Shown here: one piece after another, positions 33,065-40,786 of the stretch
Numbering within the stretch: position 1 is the first letter of the stretch
Layout of the letters: each line of letters starts with the position of its first letter
Origin: an uncultured bacterium
GTDB lineage: Bacteria > Actinomycetota > Coriobacteriia > Coriobacteriales > Coriobacteriaceae
DNA length: 48,191 bases
Reading direction: 5' to 3'
NCBI GenBank assembly: GCA_958349055.1
Contig: CATWBO010000016.1
Span: forward strand, 1-48,191
The notes under the pieces: generated by a model
What the model was told of the DNA's origin: nothing
Seen by the model: only the letters and a program-made list of their open reading frames with translations
Databases searched by the model: none
Translations under genes and position numbers: made by a program

Positions 33065-33640
33065 ATGAAGTCGTTGTTGCTGCATGCGTGCTGCGCACCA
33101 TGCTCGCTTGAGCCGGTTCGCCTGCTGCGCGAGGAGGGGTTTGAGCCCACGATTTGCTGGACCAACCCTAATATTCAACCTCACGATGAATGGCAGCGGC
33201 GTTTGGACGAGCTGCGCCGGTGGTGTGCCGATGGCGACATCGAGCTCATCGAGGCCGGGGAGGACCGCGAACGCTGGGAGGCCGGCGTGGCCCCGCTGGG
33301 TGCCGATCGTCCCCGTCGCTGTCGCGCGTGCTATGCCTTGCGCTTGGCCGAGGCATGCCGCGTTGCCCAGGAGCGCGGGTTTGAATACGTGGGCACGACG
33401 CTCGCCGTCTCTCCGTATCAGTTGTTCGACACCTGCAATGACGTGCTCGAGCGTTTGGCAGCCGCCCGTGGGCTCACCCCGGTGATTCGCGATTTTCGCC
33501 CGTACTATCCCGAGGCCACGCGCCGTTCGCGCGAGTTGGGCATGTATCGACAGAACTACTGCGGCTGTCGCTTCTCTGCTGTTGAGGCGGCCATGGACCG
33601 CGCCCGCATCCGCGACGAGCGCAAAGCCGCCAAAAAGTAG
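33065..33640 (+). CDS. queH: Epoxyqueuosine reductase QueH
   Basis: 191 residues of the QueH (DUF208) family, the non-B12 enzyme that reduces epoxyqueuosine to queuosine in tRNA. Cysteines for the iron-sulfur cluster and metal site are visible: HACCAPCS at about 8-15, CRACYALRL near 84 and the C-terminal NYCGCRFS. The start at 33065 has GAGGAG 6 nt upstream; the ATG at 33059 is adjacent to it. It lies 64 bases before queA, in the same direction, with tgt further on, so the final steps of queuosine synthesis are grouped here. Confidence 0.92.
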   Translation: MKSLLLHACCAPCSLEPVRLLREEGFEPTICWTNPNIQPHDEWQRRLDELRRWCADGDIELIEAGEDRERWEAGVAPLGADRPRRCRACYALRLAEACRVAQERGFEYVGTTLAVSPYQLFDTCNDVLERLAAARGLTPVIRDFRPYYPEATRRSRELGMYRQNYCGCRFSAVEAAMDRARIRDERKAAKK

Positions 33641-33704
33641 TTCGTTTGGGACGTCAGCCTGCTAGGATGTAGAGCGGACTTTAGCTATATAAGGAGTATC
33701 AGAC

Positions 33705-34922
33705 GTGTCTATGCGTACCGATGATTTTGACTACAACCTTCCTGAGGAACTGATTGCCCAGGCTCCTGCCGAGCCGCGCGACTCCTGCCGCCTGCTGGTG
33801 GTGGATCGCAAAGGCTCCCAGGCGGGGAAGCCGCTGGAGCACGGCGGTACTGTTGAGCACCGCATCTTCCGCGACATCATCGACTATATCGAGCCGGGCG
33901 ACGTGCTCGTCATCAACCAGACGCGCGTGATGCCGGCCCGCCTGATCGGTCGCAAAGCCGGCTCGGGTGGCGTGGTCGAGACGCTGCTGCTCAAGCGCCG
34001 TGAGGATGTGGATCCGCTCGGCCATGTGTGGGAGTGCCTGGTCAAGCCGGGCAAGCGCCTGAAGCCCGGTGCTCAGATTGAGTATCGCGCCGGTGGCGCC
34101 CATGCGCCCGAGGGGGCTCCCGTGGTGCTGACGGCCGAGGTCATCGACTTTGTCGCCGATAGCCGCGGTGGCCGTCTGGTGCGCTTTGAGCCGGCCGGTT
34201 GCAATGCCGCCGGCGACCCGCGCACGCTCGACGAGGCCATCCATGCTGCCGGCCACGTGCCGCTGCCGCCCTACATTACCGATTACGAGGGCGATCCCGA
34301 GAAGTACCAGACCGTCTACGCCATGAAGGAGGAGCACTCGGCTGCCGCCCCCACGGCGGGTCTGCACTTTACGCCCGAGCTTATGGCTGCCATCGAGGCC
34401 AAGGGTGCCAAGTTTGCCGCCGTCGAACTCGAGGTGGGCATCGACACCTTCCGTCTGGTGGAGGAGGACGATCCCACGCAGCATGTGATGCACACCGAGC
34501 GCTACCACGTGTCGCAGGAGGTTGTCGACGCCGTGCATAAGGCGAAGGCCGAGGGCCATCGTGTGATTGCTGTCGGTACCACGGCGGTGCGCTCGCTCGA
34601 GAGCGCGTTTGACGCCGATGCTCCGGTGTCCGATCCGGCCGTGACGGCGCGCTATTTTGAGGGCCGCGAGGACGGGGCCGATACGCTCGGCCGCGGTGAC
34701 ATCGTGGTGCGCGAGAACGCGACGACGCAGCTCTACCTCATGCCCGGCTCGACCTATCACGTGGTCGACGCGCTGATCACGAACTTCCACGTGCCGCGCT
34801 CCACGCTCATGATGCTTGTGAGCGCACTTGCCACCCGCGACCAGATCATGGATGCCTACGCCGCCGCCATCGAGGAGCGCTACCGCTTCTTCAGCTTTGG
34901 CGATGCGATGCTCATTCAGTAG
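33705..34922 (+). CDS. queA: S-adenosylmethionine:tRNA ribosyltransferase-isomerase QueA
   Basis: 405 residues. QueA transfers and isomerises the ribose of SAM onto preQ1 in tRNA to give epoxyqueuosine. Family motifs: FDYNLPEELIAQAPAEPRDS at the N terminus, DVLVINQTRVMPARLIGRK near 66-84, the catalytic-region EHSAAAPTAGLHFTPEL near 208-224 and the closing NFHVPRSTLMMLVSA. It starts with GTG at 33705, 8 nt after AAGGAG; the ATG at 33711 is too far. A 147-bp repeat begins right at its stop codon, separating it from the next genes. Confidence 0.95.
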   Translation: MSMRTDDFDYNLPEELIAQAPAEPRDSCRLLVVDRKGSQAGKPLEHGGTVEHRIFRDIIDYIEPGDVLVINQTRVMPARLIGRKAGSGGVVETLLLKRREDVDPLGHVWECLVKPGKRLKPGAQIEYRAGGAHAPEGAPVVLTAEVIDFVADSRGGRLVRFEPAGCNAAGDPRTLDEAIHAAGHVPLPPYITDYEGDPEKYQTVYAMKEEHSAAAPTAGLHFTPELMAAIEAKGAKFAAVELEVGIDTFRLVEEDDPTQHVMHTERYHVSQEVVDAVHKAKAEGHRVIAVGTTAVRSLESAFDADAPVSDPAVTARYFEGREDGADTLGRGDIVVRENATTQLYLMPGSTYHVVDALITNFHVPRSTLMMLVSALATRDQIMDAYAAAIEERYRFFSFGDAMLIQ

Positions 34923-35068
34923 GTTACGGCGTTTTACCAAACGCCGTAACCGGCCGACGCTGCGCGGGCCGCATTTGGACAATCTGACGTTCAACTTCAA
35001 GGGCGCGACCAGAAGGTCAGCGCCCTTTCGTTTCACGTCACCTTGTCTCAAATGCGACCCGCTCGCTG
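34922..35068. repeat. 147-bp direct repeat, copy 1, structured
   Basis: Nearly identical to 38152-38298 (about four or five mismatches). It begins directly after the queA stop with hairpin GGTTACGGCGTTT/AAACGCCGTAACC. The rest folds as one long nested hairpin: GCGGGCCGCATTTG with CAAATGCGACCCGC outside, TGACGT with ACGTCA next, and AGGGCGC with GCGCCCT innermost. The inner stem is followed by TTTCG and the first hairpin lacks a T-run, so it may work as a 3'-end element or be a small mobile repeat. Confidence 0.75.
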
Positions 35069-35116
35069 GCTTATGCTCAACCTATGGCGTCATCTCGCTC
35101 CAAAGGTGGGTAGTCG

Positions 35117-35160
35117 TTGGGGACGTTCTTGTTTGACTAGTCATTTAAGAACGTCCTCAA
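35117..35160. repeat. Hyphenated palindrome, 14-bp arms
   Basis: TTGGGGACGTTCTT (35117-35130) pairs with AAGAACGTCCTCAA (35147-35160) with one mismatch and a 16-base spacer. Outside it GTGGGTAG (35106-35113) and CTACCCA (35176-35182) pair again, giving a nested structure. Single arms resembling it occur at 38348 and 44119. Confidence 0.55.
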
Positions 35161-35197
35161 TGGCTACCAAATTAGCTACCCATGCACCAATCTAAAA

Positions 35198-35264
35198 AGT
35201 TGCGGTGAGATAGTTCTTGGATTGGCCTTTTTGAGGGCTAGATAGGAACTATCTCACCGCAACT
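35198..35264. repeat. Hyphenated palindrome, 19-bp perfect arms
   Basis: AGTTGCGGTGAGATAGTTC (35198-35216) is fully complementary to 35246-35264 across a 29-base spacer. The outer 16 bases recur in the palindrome at 40787-40853. No T-run follows, so it is not an ordinary terminator. Confidence 0.75.
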
Positions 35265-35290
35265 GCGTTGGGGCGTATTTGATGTCTGGC

Positions 35291-37054
35291 TTACTTGCTC
35301 GTGAAGAGCCAGATTGCGATGATCACTAGGATTGCGGCGACGATGCAGACGATGGCGCCGGTGAATTTGATGCGTGAGTCGCGGGTACGCTCGCGCACCG
35401 CGTCCTCGGTGGCCTCGAGCTGGGCGACTTCTCGCTCGGTCTCGGTGTGTTCGGCTTTGTCTCGGGCCAAGGACCCTGCAAGCGACTCGGTGATCTCTGG
35501 GTGGTCGTGCACCTCGGTCGCCTGTTCGATGATCGACTGCGCATGTGCGGCATCTGCTTGGGCGTTGGCGATGGTCTGCTCCTGGTCGCGGCGTGCCTTG
35601 TCCTCGGCAGCGATCTTCTCGCGCAGTTCGCGCTGGCGCGTTGCAGCGGCGGTCTTTGCGGTCTGCAGCTCGTCGCGCGCGGCATCGGCCTCTGCCGTCA
35701 CGGCCTGATGGGCTCGCTTAGCGTCGGCGATGGGGGCTTGCGCCTGTTCGACGGCCTGCTCGGCTGCGGCAAGCGAGTGCTCAAGGTCGGCGGTAATGCG
35801 CGGGACATCTTCTTCGGCTTTACGCAGGGCATCTGCCGTGTCGGAGATCTGCATCGAGAGCTCGCTGGTGCGCACCGTATAGTTGGCGGGATTTGCCGAG
35901 GGATTACGTTGCAGCTCGGCATACTCATGACGCAGCGTCTCGAGCTGGGCACGCGTGGCGTCGACGGTTTGTTGTGCGGCGGCAATGCCGGCGTCTCGCT
36001 CGGCCTTCACCTTGTCGCGGATGCGCTTGGAATCCTCAAGACGTCGAACGAGGCGGTTGCCGGTCTCGCGCGAGCTCGCCTCGCGGGCCTCCACGGCGTC
36101 GAGCGCGGCCTTCAGGCGGAGCTCAGTCGCGTCATCCTCTGTCTTCATTTGCTCGAGCTGGCCCTTGAGCTCAGCCGCTTTGGCGGCATGGGCGTCGCGG
36201 TCAATCTCGGCGGCCGCAGCGGTCTTTTGTGCCGTGGCGATTGCCTGGCGCTGGTCGGCGACAATCTGGTCGTAACGCCCCGCGATATCCTGCCGCGTCT
36301 CGAGCTCCTCGGCCTGATCGGAAATGCGCTGCTCCAACTCTGCCAGGTGGTCGCGGGCATCGGCGAGTGCCTTTTTCGCGGCGTTCATCTCGCGCATGGC
36401 CGAGGCTCCCTGTGCGATAAAGGCGCCCACGGCGTTCGCAGTGTTCGAGACGGCAGTTCCCAGGTCGCGGCTCGCGGCGGGGGCGTGCGGGGCGACCGGG
36501 CGACCGGTGTCAGCAACGTCCACATCGGTAGCTTGCGGCGTGGCGATATTGCCGGTGCCGCCTTCGATCACAGAGAAGCCCGCTGCATGCGGGTCGACGG
36601 CGTCCGCGCCAATCGTGGGATGTTCGAGCTGCAGAAACGAGGGCATAGTGCTGCCCTGATCGGCAACGGGGGTCTCGCCGGGTACAAAGGTCGAGGCGGC
36701 CTCGGCAGCCTCTTCTTCCTCGGCGTCAACGTCGGCATCGGCGACAGCATCCTTCATCGCTTTGACAGCGTCCATCATGGAATCCATGACAGCATCGAGC
36801 TCTTCTTCCGAAGATACCTCGATGGGGCCTGCTGCTTGCGGGGCGGCGTCCTTTTTGGGGGCGTCGTCCTGAGCGGCCGAATCGTCGTTTTGCTCGTCGG
36901 CATCTGCGGCCGCAGGGATTTCCGTCGCAGCGCCGTTATCCAGAGTGGTGTCGTCGACGTAGGTATCATTGCAGGTCGCGGCGTCAGTAACTGCGGCGAT
37001 GTCTGCTGAATCATCAATATGCTGTTGAGTCTGGGGATCCAGCTCGTCTGTCAT
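35291..37054 (-). CDS. Tail-anchored long coiled-coil protein
   Basis: 587 residues. Residues 1-200 are acidic and disordered (many D, A, E, T). About 225-555 is a nearly continuous coiled coil with heptads rich in A, E, Q and K (DARDHLAELEQRISDQAEEL; DRQ..ATAQKTAAAAEIDRD; AQADAAHAQSIIEQATEVHD). One C-terminal transmembrane helix (FTGAIVCIVAAILVIIAIWL) then ends with FTSK. It would sit on the inner face, anchored by its C terminus, like a scaffold or envelope-spacing protein. No family assigned. GAGGAG before the ATG at 37054 fixes the start; the reading to 37255 is unsupported. It lies inside the interval bracketed by the 147-bp repeats. Confidence 0.8.
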   Translation of the reverse strand: MTDELDPQTQQHIDDSADIAAVTDAATCNDTYVDDTTLDNGAATEIPAAADADEQNDDSAAQDDAPKKDAAPQAAGPIEVSSEEELDAVMDSMMDAVKAMKDAVADADVDAEEEEAAEAASTFVPGETPVADQGSTMPSFLQLEHPTIGADAVDPHAAGFSVIEGGTGNIATPQATDVDVADTGRPVAPHAPAASRDLGTAVSNTANAVGAFIAQGASAMREMNAAKKALADARDHLAELEQRISDQAEELETRQDIAGRYDQIVADQRQAIATAQKTAAAAEIDRDAHAAKAAELKGQLEQMKTEDDATELRLKAALDAVEAREASSRETGNRLVRRLEDSKRIRDKVKAERDAGIAAAQQTVDATRAQLETLRHEYAELQRNPSANPANYTVRTSELSMQISDTADALRKAEEDVPRITADLEHSLAAAEQAVEQAQAPIADAKRAHQAVTAEADAARDELQTAKTAAATRQRELREKIAAEDKARRDQEQTIANAQADAAHAQSIIEQATEVHDHPEITESLAGSLARDKAEHTETEREVAQLEATEDAVRERTRDSRIKFTGAIVCIVAAILVIIAIWLFTSK

Positions 37055-37349
37055 AGGTATGTGCTCCTCATCGTTGTTTGTCACCCTATGATAAAGTCTC
37101 GCGCCGACTTCCCGCGCCCCGCAGCAAAGTTTCAAAACGTGTTCGATGACTCGTTTGGGTGACAAAAAATCCGGCCTCTTTGTCCAGTTCGTGCTTGACA
37201 TTCCCTTCGCCGAAAGACGTTGCACCGTTCGCCTGCCATGGGCTTTATTTTTCACTTGAACCCGCTAAAGTTGCATTTCAGCTTTTGGCGCGTGAAGTTG
37301 GATGCGCGCAGTCGACGGGCGGGCCCGTCGCGATTTGAAAGGACTTTGT

Positions 37350-38150
37350 ATGGGACTTTTCACTGGTAAGACCGTGATCGTTACCGGCGGCGGCAAGGCC
37401 ACGCTCAAGGACGGCTCCGCTGGCTCCATCGGTTACGGCATCGATATCGCTTTTGCCAAGGAGGGCGCGAACCTCGTCATCACCGGCCGCAACGTCGCCA
37501 AGCTCGAGGCCGCCAAGGAGTCTCTCGAGGCTGAGTACGGCGTCAAGGTTCTGCCTGTTCAGGCCGATGTTTCGGCTGGTCAGGACAACGAAGCTGTCGT
37601 CCAGAACGTCATCGACAAGGCCATTGAGGAGTTCGGCCGCATCGACGCCGTCGTCAACAATGCTCAGGCCAGCGCCTCGGGTGTGACCATCGCCGACCAC
37701 ACCATGGATCAGTTTAACCTGGCCATTTACTCTGGCCTGTATGCCACCTACCTGTACATGCAGAAGGCCTATCCGCACCTGAAGGAGACCAAGGGCTCCG
37801 TGGTCAACTTTGCTTCGGGCGCCGGCCTGTTTGGCAACTACGGCCAGTGCAGCTATGCCGCCGCCAAGGAAGGCATCCGCGGTTTGACCCGCGTCGCTGC
37901 CAACGAGTGGGGCAAGGACGGCATCAACGTCAATATCGTTTGCCCGCTTGCTTGGACCGCTGCGCTCGAGAACTTCCAGGATGCCTATCCCGAGGCGTTC
38001 AAGGCCAACGTCCACATGCCGCCGGCTGGCCACTACGGCGACGTCGAGAAGGAAATCGGCCGCGTTGTCGTTCAGCTCTGCGGTCCCGACTTTAAGTATA
38101 TGAACGGCGAGACCGTCACCCTCGAGGGTGGCATGGGCCAGCGTCCTTAG
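37350..38150 (+). CDS. Short-chain dehydrogenase/reductase (SDR)
   Basis: 266 residues, classical SDR. The dinucleotide site is TVIVTGGGKATLKDGSAGSI near 8-27, with an unusually long Gly loop holding an insertion before the second glycine cluster. NNAQAS replaces the usual NNAG near 108. The catalytic set is Ser in NFASGAGLFGN and YAAAK in CSYAAAKEG near 168-175. The end EGGMGQRP is typical. The TGRN after the second strand suggests NADP. The substrate is unknown; in gut species such enzymes act on sugars, fatty-acid intermediates or steroids. AAAGGA precedes the ATG. It lies within the segment bracketed by the 147-bp repeats, and copy 2 begins right after its stop. Confidence 0.85.
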   Translation: MGLFTGKTVIVTGGGKATLKDGSAGSIGYGIDIAFAKEGANLVITGRNVAKLEAAKESLEAEYGVKVLPVQADVSAGQDNEAVVQNVIDKAIEEFGRIDAVVNNAQASASGVTIADHTMDQFNLAIYSGLYATYLYMQKAYPHLKETKGSVVNFASGAGLFGNYGQCSYAAAKEGIRGLTRVAANEWGKDGINVNIVCPLAWTAALENFQDAYPEAFKANVHMPPAGHYGDVEKEIGRVVVQLCGPDFKYMNGETVTLEGGMGQRP

Positions 38151-38151
38151 G

Positions 38152-38298
38152 GGTTACGGCGTTTTACCAAACGCCGTAACTGCTCGACGCTGCGCGGGCC
38201 GCATTTGGACAATCTGACGTTCAACTTCAAGGGCGCGACCAGAAGGTCAGCGCCCTTTCGTTTCACGTCACCTTGTCTCAAATGCGGCCCGCTCGCTG
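38152..38298. repeat. 147-bp direct repeat, copy 2
   Basis: Same orientation and length as 34922-35068; differences cluster in CCGGCCGA/CTGCTCGA and one base in GCGACCC/GCGGCCC. It begins one base after the SDR stop codon, as copy 1 does after queA. The two copies enclose 3.1 kb with the coiled-coil and SDR genes. Confidence 0.75.
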
Positions 38299-38376
38299 AC
38301 GTTGACAAAACATCGGCGTTTCCGTGGTTGGTAAATAGCTCCACTCATTGGGGACGTACTTAAATGAGTGCCACAA

Positions 38377-38446
38377 AATGAGCGTGGATAATCTCCCGTT
38401 TTTGGTCTGTGTTTTGGGCAAAAGTGGGAGATTATCCACGCTCATT
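38377..38446. repeat. Hyphenated palindrome, 21-bp perfect arms
   Basis: The arm at 38377-38397 (core GAGCGTGGATAATCTCCC) is fully complementary to 38426-38446 across 28 bases. Weaker complementarity extends outward (GGGGACGTACTTAAATGAG with CTCATTTGCCGTGTCCC). Located 140 bases before tgt. Confidence 0.75.
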
Positions 38447-38544
38447 CGGTAAGCGTCCAAAAATCCGCGCTCATTTGCCGTGTCCCTGCCGCGCCACCTC
38501 TTACGCCAGTTTCTGTCGAGTCGGTGCTTCTTGCGGGTTGCCCG

Positions 38545-38550
38545 TATAAT
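38545..38550 (+). promoter_or_regulatory. tgt: -10 box of the tgt promoter
   Basis: A perfect TATAAT lies 37 bases upstream of the tgt ATG. No good -35 is seen at 17 bases (the hexamer there is close to CGGTGC), so strength is uncertain. It indicates tgt is transcribed separately from queA. Confidence 0.5.
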
Positions 38551-38587
38551 GGTCTGCGTATGAACCGCAACCAAGGAGTTCCAGTTT

Positions 38588-39727
38588 ATGGACCAGAACC
38601 TTTTTAAATTCGACCTGATCGCCGAGGACCCGACGACGCACGCGCGCGCCGGCGTACTGCACACCCCGCACGGCGACATCGAGACGCCGATTTTTATGCC
38701 CGTCGGCACTAAGGCAAACGTCAAGGGCATCCCCACCGAGACCGTCAAGCAGCTCGGTGCGCAGATCGTGCTTGCCAATACCTATCACCTGTCCATGCGC
38801 CCCGGCGAGGACACCATCGCCGAGCTGGGCGGACTGCATAAGTTTATGAACTGGCACGGCCCCATTCTCACCGACTCGGGCGGATTCCAGGTCTTTAGCC
38901 ATAACGACGCCGTTAAGCTCACCGACGAGGGCGTGCGCTTTATCGTCAACGATTACGACGGCCGTCACGTGTTCTGGACGCCCGAGGACAACATGGAAAT
39001 CGCCATGAAGCTCGGCTCCGATATCTGCATGCAGCTCGACCAGTGCCCGGGCTATCCCGCCACGCGCGCCTACGTCGAGCGCGCCGTGGAGCTGTCGAGC
39101 ATGTGGGCCGAGCGCTGCTATAAGGCGCATACCCGCGATGACCAGGCGCTCTTTGGCATCGTTCAGGGCGGCATGCACCTGGATCTGCGCCTGCGTTCGC
39201 TGCGCCATCTGGAGGAGTGCGGCGACTTCCCGGGCTATGGTATCGGTGGCTATTCGGTGGGCGAGGATCACGAGACCATGTTCGAGACCCTGGCGCCGCT
39301 CGTGAGCGAGTACATGCCCAAGCATAAGCCGCGCTACCTGATGGGTGTCGGCAACCCCACCACGCTCGTGCGCGGCGTGGGCGTGGGCATCGACATGTTC
39401 GACTGTGTGCTGCCGACGCGCACCGGTCGCATGGGTACGGCGTTCTCCAGTGAAGGTCGCCTTAACTTCCGTAACGCGCGCTTTGCGCACGACAACGGTC
39501 CCATCGACCCCACCTGCACCTGCCCGGTGTGCACGGGCGGCTACAGCCGCGCGCTCATCCGTCACATGGTCACGCAAAAGGAGATGCTCGGCGGCATTCT
39601 GCTTTCGATGCACAACATCTACTACCTGCTCAACCTGATGCAGCGCGCCCGCCAGGCCATTATCGAGGGCCGCTATGGCGCATTCGTGAGTGACTGGATG
39701 AACAGCCCTGCGGCGGTGGATTACTAA
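38588..39727 (+). CDS. tgt: tRNA-guanine transglycosylase
   Basis: 379 residues of bacterial TGT, which swaps guanine-34 of tRNA(Asp/Asn/His/Tyr) for preQ1. Features: the substrate-binding Asp in ILTDSGGFQVFS near 96, GIVQGGMHLDLR, the catalytic nucleophile region GIDMFDCVLPTRTGRMG near 267-283 and the zinc site CTCPVC with later Cys/His near 311-345. AAGGAG precedes the ATG. With queH and queA it completes the last part of the queuosine path; preQ1 supply genes are not in the window, so preQ1 may be salvaged or made elsewhere. Confidence 0.96.
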   Translation: MDQNLFKFDLIAEDPTTHARAGVLHTPHGDIETPIFMPVGTKANVKGIPTETVKQLGAQIVLANTYHLSMRPGEDTIAELGGLHKFMNWHGPILTDSGGFQVFSHNDAVKLTDEGVRFIVNDYDGRHVFWTPEDNMEIAMKLGSDICMQLDQCPGYPATRAYVERAVELSSMWAERCYKAHTRDDQALFGIVQGGMHLDLRLRSLRHLEECGDFPGYGIGGYSVGEDHETMFETLAPLVSEYMPKHKPRYLMGVGNPTTLVRGVGVGIDMFDCVLPTRTGRMGTAFSSEGRLNFRNARFAHDNGPIDPTCTCPVCTGGYSRALIRHMVTQKEMLGGILLSMHNIYYLLNLMQRARQAIIEGRYGAFVSDWMNSPAAVDY

Positions 39728-39775
39728 GGGCGACAGACACGCTTGCAGGGCGCGGACAACGGCAAAGGCTGAGCG

Positions 39776-39809
39776 GCAGCCGGTCGTCACATTCGCTGAC
39801 GCCGGCTGC
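39776..39809. terminator. Possible hairpin after tgt
   Basis: GCAGCCGG and CCGGCTGC pair around an 18-base interior, 48 bases after the tgt stop. There is no T-run, so termination is uncertain. Confidence 0.3.
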
Positions 39810-39876
39810 GCGACCGCTGACCGATAGCTTGCAAGCGCTTGATGCATCGTGGGTACCATACCGAATAGTTGATGTT

Positions 39877-39922
39877 CGGGCGGGTGTTTGGCGCATGGCG
39901 TCGACCCCGCCCGTTTTCTTTT
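39877..39922 (+). terminator. Hairpin with T-run in the leader of the LOG-family gene
   Basis: CGGGCGGG pairs with CCCGCCCG, followed by TTTTCTTTTTC, ending 18 bases before the start codon at 39940. It may end read-through from tgt, or act as an attenuator for the next gene because it sits inside its leader. Confidence 0.65.
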
Positions 39923-39939
39923 TCTCGATAGGAGTACCC

Positions 39940-40698
39940 ATGATTAAGAATGAGAACGTCGAGGGCGAGCCTGCCTACGACGAGACGTACCGCCGCGGCC
40001 CCGTGGTCATGCGCGGCCCCATGATTCCTAAGGACAACACCTACGCCAACCTGCTGGCGCCCGAGGAGTCGACTGACTGGCTGCACGCCGACCCCTGGCG
40101 CGTGCTGCGAATTCAGGCAGAGTTTGTCGATGGCTTTGGCGCACTTGCCGAGCTTGGACCTGCGGTGACCATCTTTGGTAGCGCCCGCACGCCCAAGACC
40201 GATCCGCTCTACAAGGCGGCGCGTACCGTCGGGCGCAAGATCGCGCAACGTGGCGTGGCGGTCATCACCGGTGGCGGCCCCGGCATCATGGAAGCGGCCA
40301 ACAGGGGAGCGGCGAGTGTCAACGGCAAGTCAGTTGGCCTAGGCATTGAATTGCCGCACGAGCAGGGGCTCAACAAATACGTGAACCTCGGCATGGACTT
40401 CCGCTACTTCTTTGTGCGCAAGACCATGTTCGTTAAGTACAGCTCGGGCGCCATCGTATTTCCCGGCGGCTTTGGCACGCTCGACGAGATGTTCGAGGTT
40501 CTCACGCTGGTGCAGACGCACAAGGTCAAGCGCATGCCGCTCGTGCTGGTGGGCAGCGAGTACTGGCAGGGCCTGTTCGACTGGCTCAACGGTCCGGTGA
40601 TGGACGCCGGCATGATCAGTCCGCTCGATCCGGATCTGGTACACATTACCGACGACCTCAACGAGGCCGTTGACATTGCCCTGAGCGGGCTGATGTAG
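39940..40698 (+). CDS. LOG-family (TIGR00730) nucleoside monophosphate phosphoribohydrolase
   Basis: 252 residues with a Rossmann-like fold. The LOG signature is present: GGGPGIMEAANRGA near 110 and the catalytic FPGGFGTLDEMFE near 175. These enzymes hydrolyse nucleotide 5'-monophosphates (cytokinin riboside monophosphates in plants and some bacteria) to base and ribose 5-phosphate. In bacteria the substrate is often AMP-like. An N-terminal tail of about 60 residues (RRGPVVMRGPMIPKDNTYAN) is longer than in the shortest members. GGAG lies 5 nt before the ATG. Confidence 0.88.
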   Translation: MIKNENVEGEPAYDETYRRGPVVMRGPMIPKDNTYANLLAPEESTDWLHADPWRVLRIQAEFVDGFGALAELGPAVTIFGSARTPKTDPLYKAARTVGRKIAQRGVAVITGGGPGIMEAANRGAASVNGKSVGLGIELPHEQGLNKYVNLGMDFRYFFVRKTMFVKYSSGAIVFPGGFGTLDEMFEVLTLVQTHKVKRMPLVLVGSEYWQGLFDWLNGPVMDAGMISPLDPDLVHITDDLNEAVDIALSGLM

Positions 40699-40709
40699 AG
40701 TAGCTAAAA

Positions 40710-40771
40710 TGGGACGGGGCTAAAAAGACCGGTGCGTAACGTTACATGCCAGTCTTTTTAGCCCCGTCCCA
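40710..40771. repeat. Near-complete palindrome, 20-bp perfect arms
   Basis: TGGGACGGGGCTAAAAAGAC (40710-40729) is fully complementary to 40752-40771, and the spacer itself is largely self-complementary around TAACGTTA. It lies between the convergent genes at 39940 and 40867. It could serve as a bidirectional roadblock, but neither exit has a T-run. Confidence 0.75.
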
Positions 40772-40786
40772 AATGAACTGCTTCTA

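Larger units (their letters stand above)
34923..35290. other. Gene-free stretch after queA, filled with repeats
   Basis: 368 bases. It holds repeat copy 1 (34922-35068), a hyphenated palindrome at 35117-35160 and a 19-bp-arm palindrome at 35198-35264, ending at the stop of the convergent coiled-coil gene. No ORF with a ribosome site is present. Confidence 0.7.
38151..38587. other. Gene-free stretch before tgt
   Basis: 437 bases. It holds repeat copy 2 (38152-38298), a lone GGGGACGT half-arm at about 38350, the palindrome at 38377-38446 and a TATAAT box at 38545. No coding sequence is supported. Confidence 0.7.

Noticed and set aside
34922..35264. Reading the palindromes and 147-bp repeat as a CRISPR array
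   Set aside because: There are only two copies of the 147-bp unit, far apart, with no regular spacers and no cas genes.
37350..38150. Identification of the SDR as the known Collinsella 7-beta-hydroxysteroid dehydrogenase
   Set aside because: The N terminus and nucleotide loop differ from what I recall of that enzyme, so only the SDR family is claimed.
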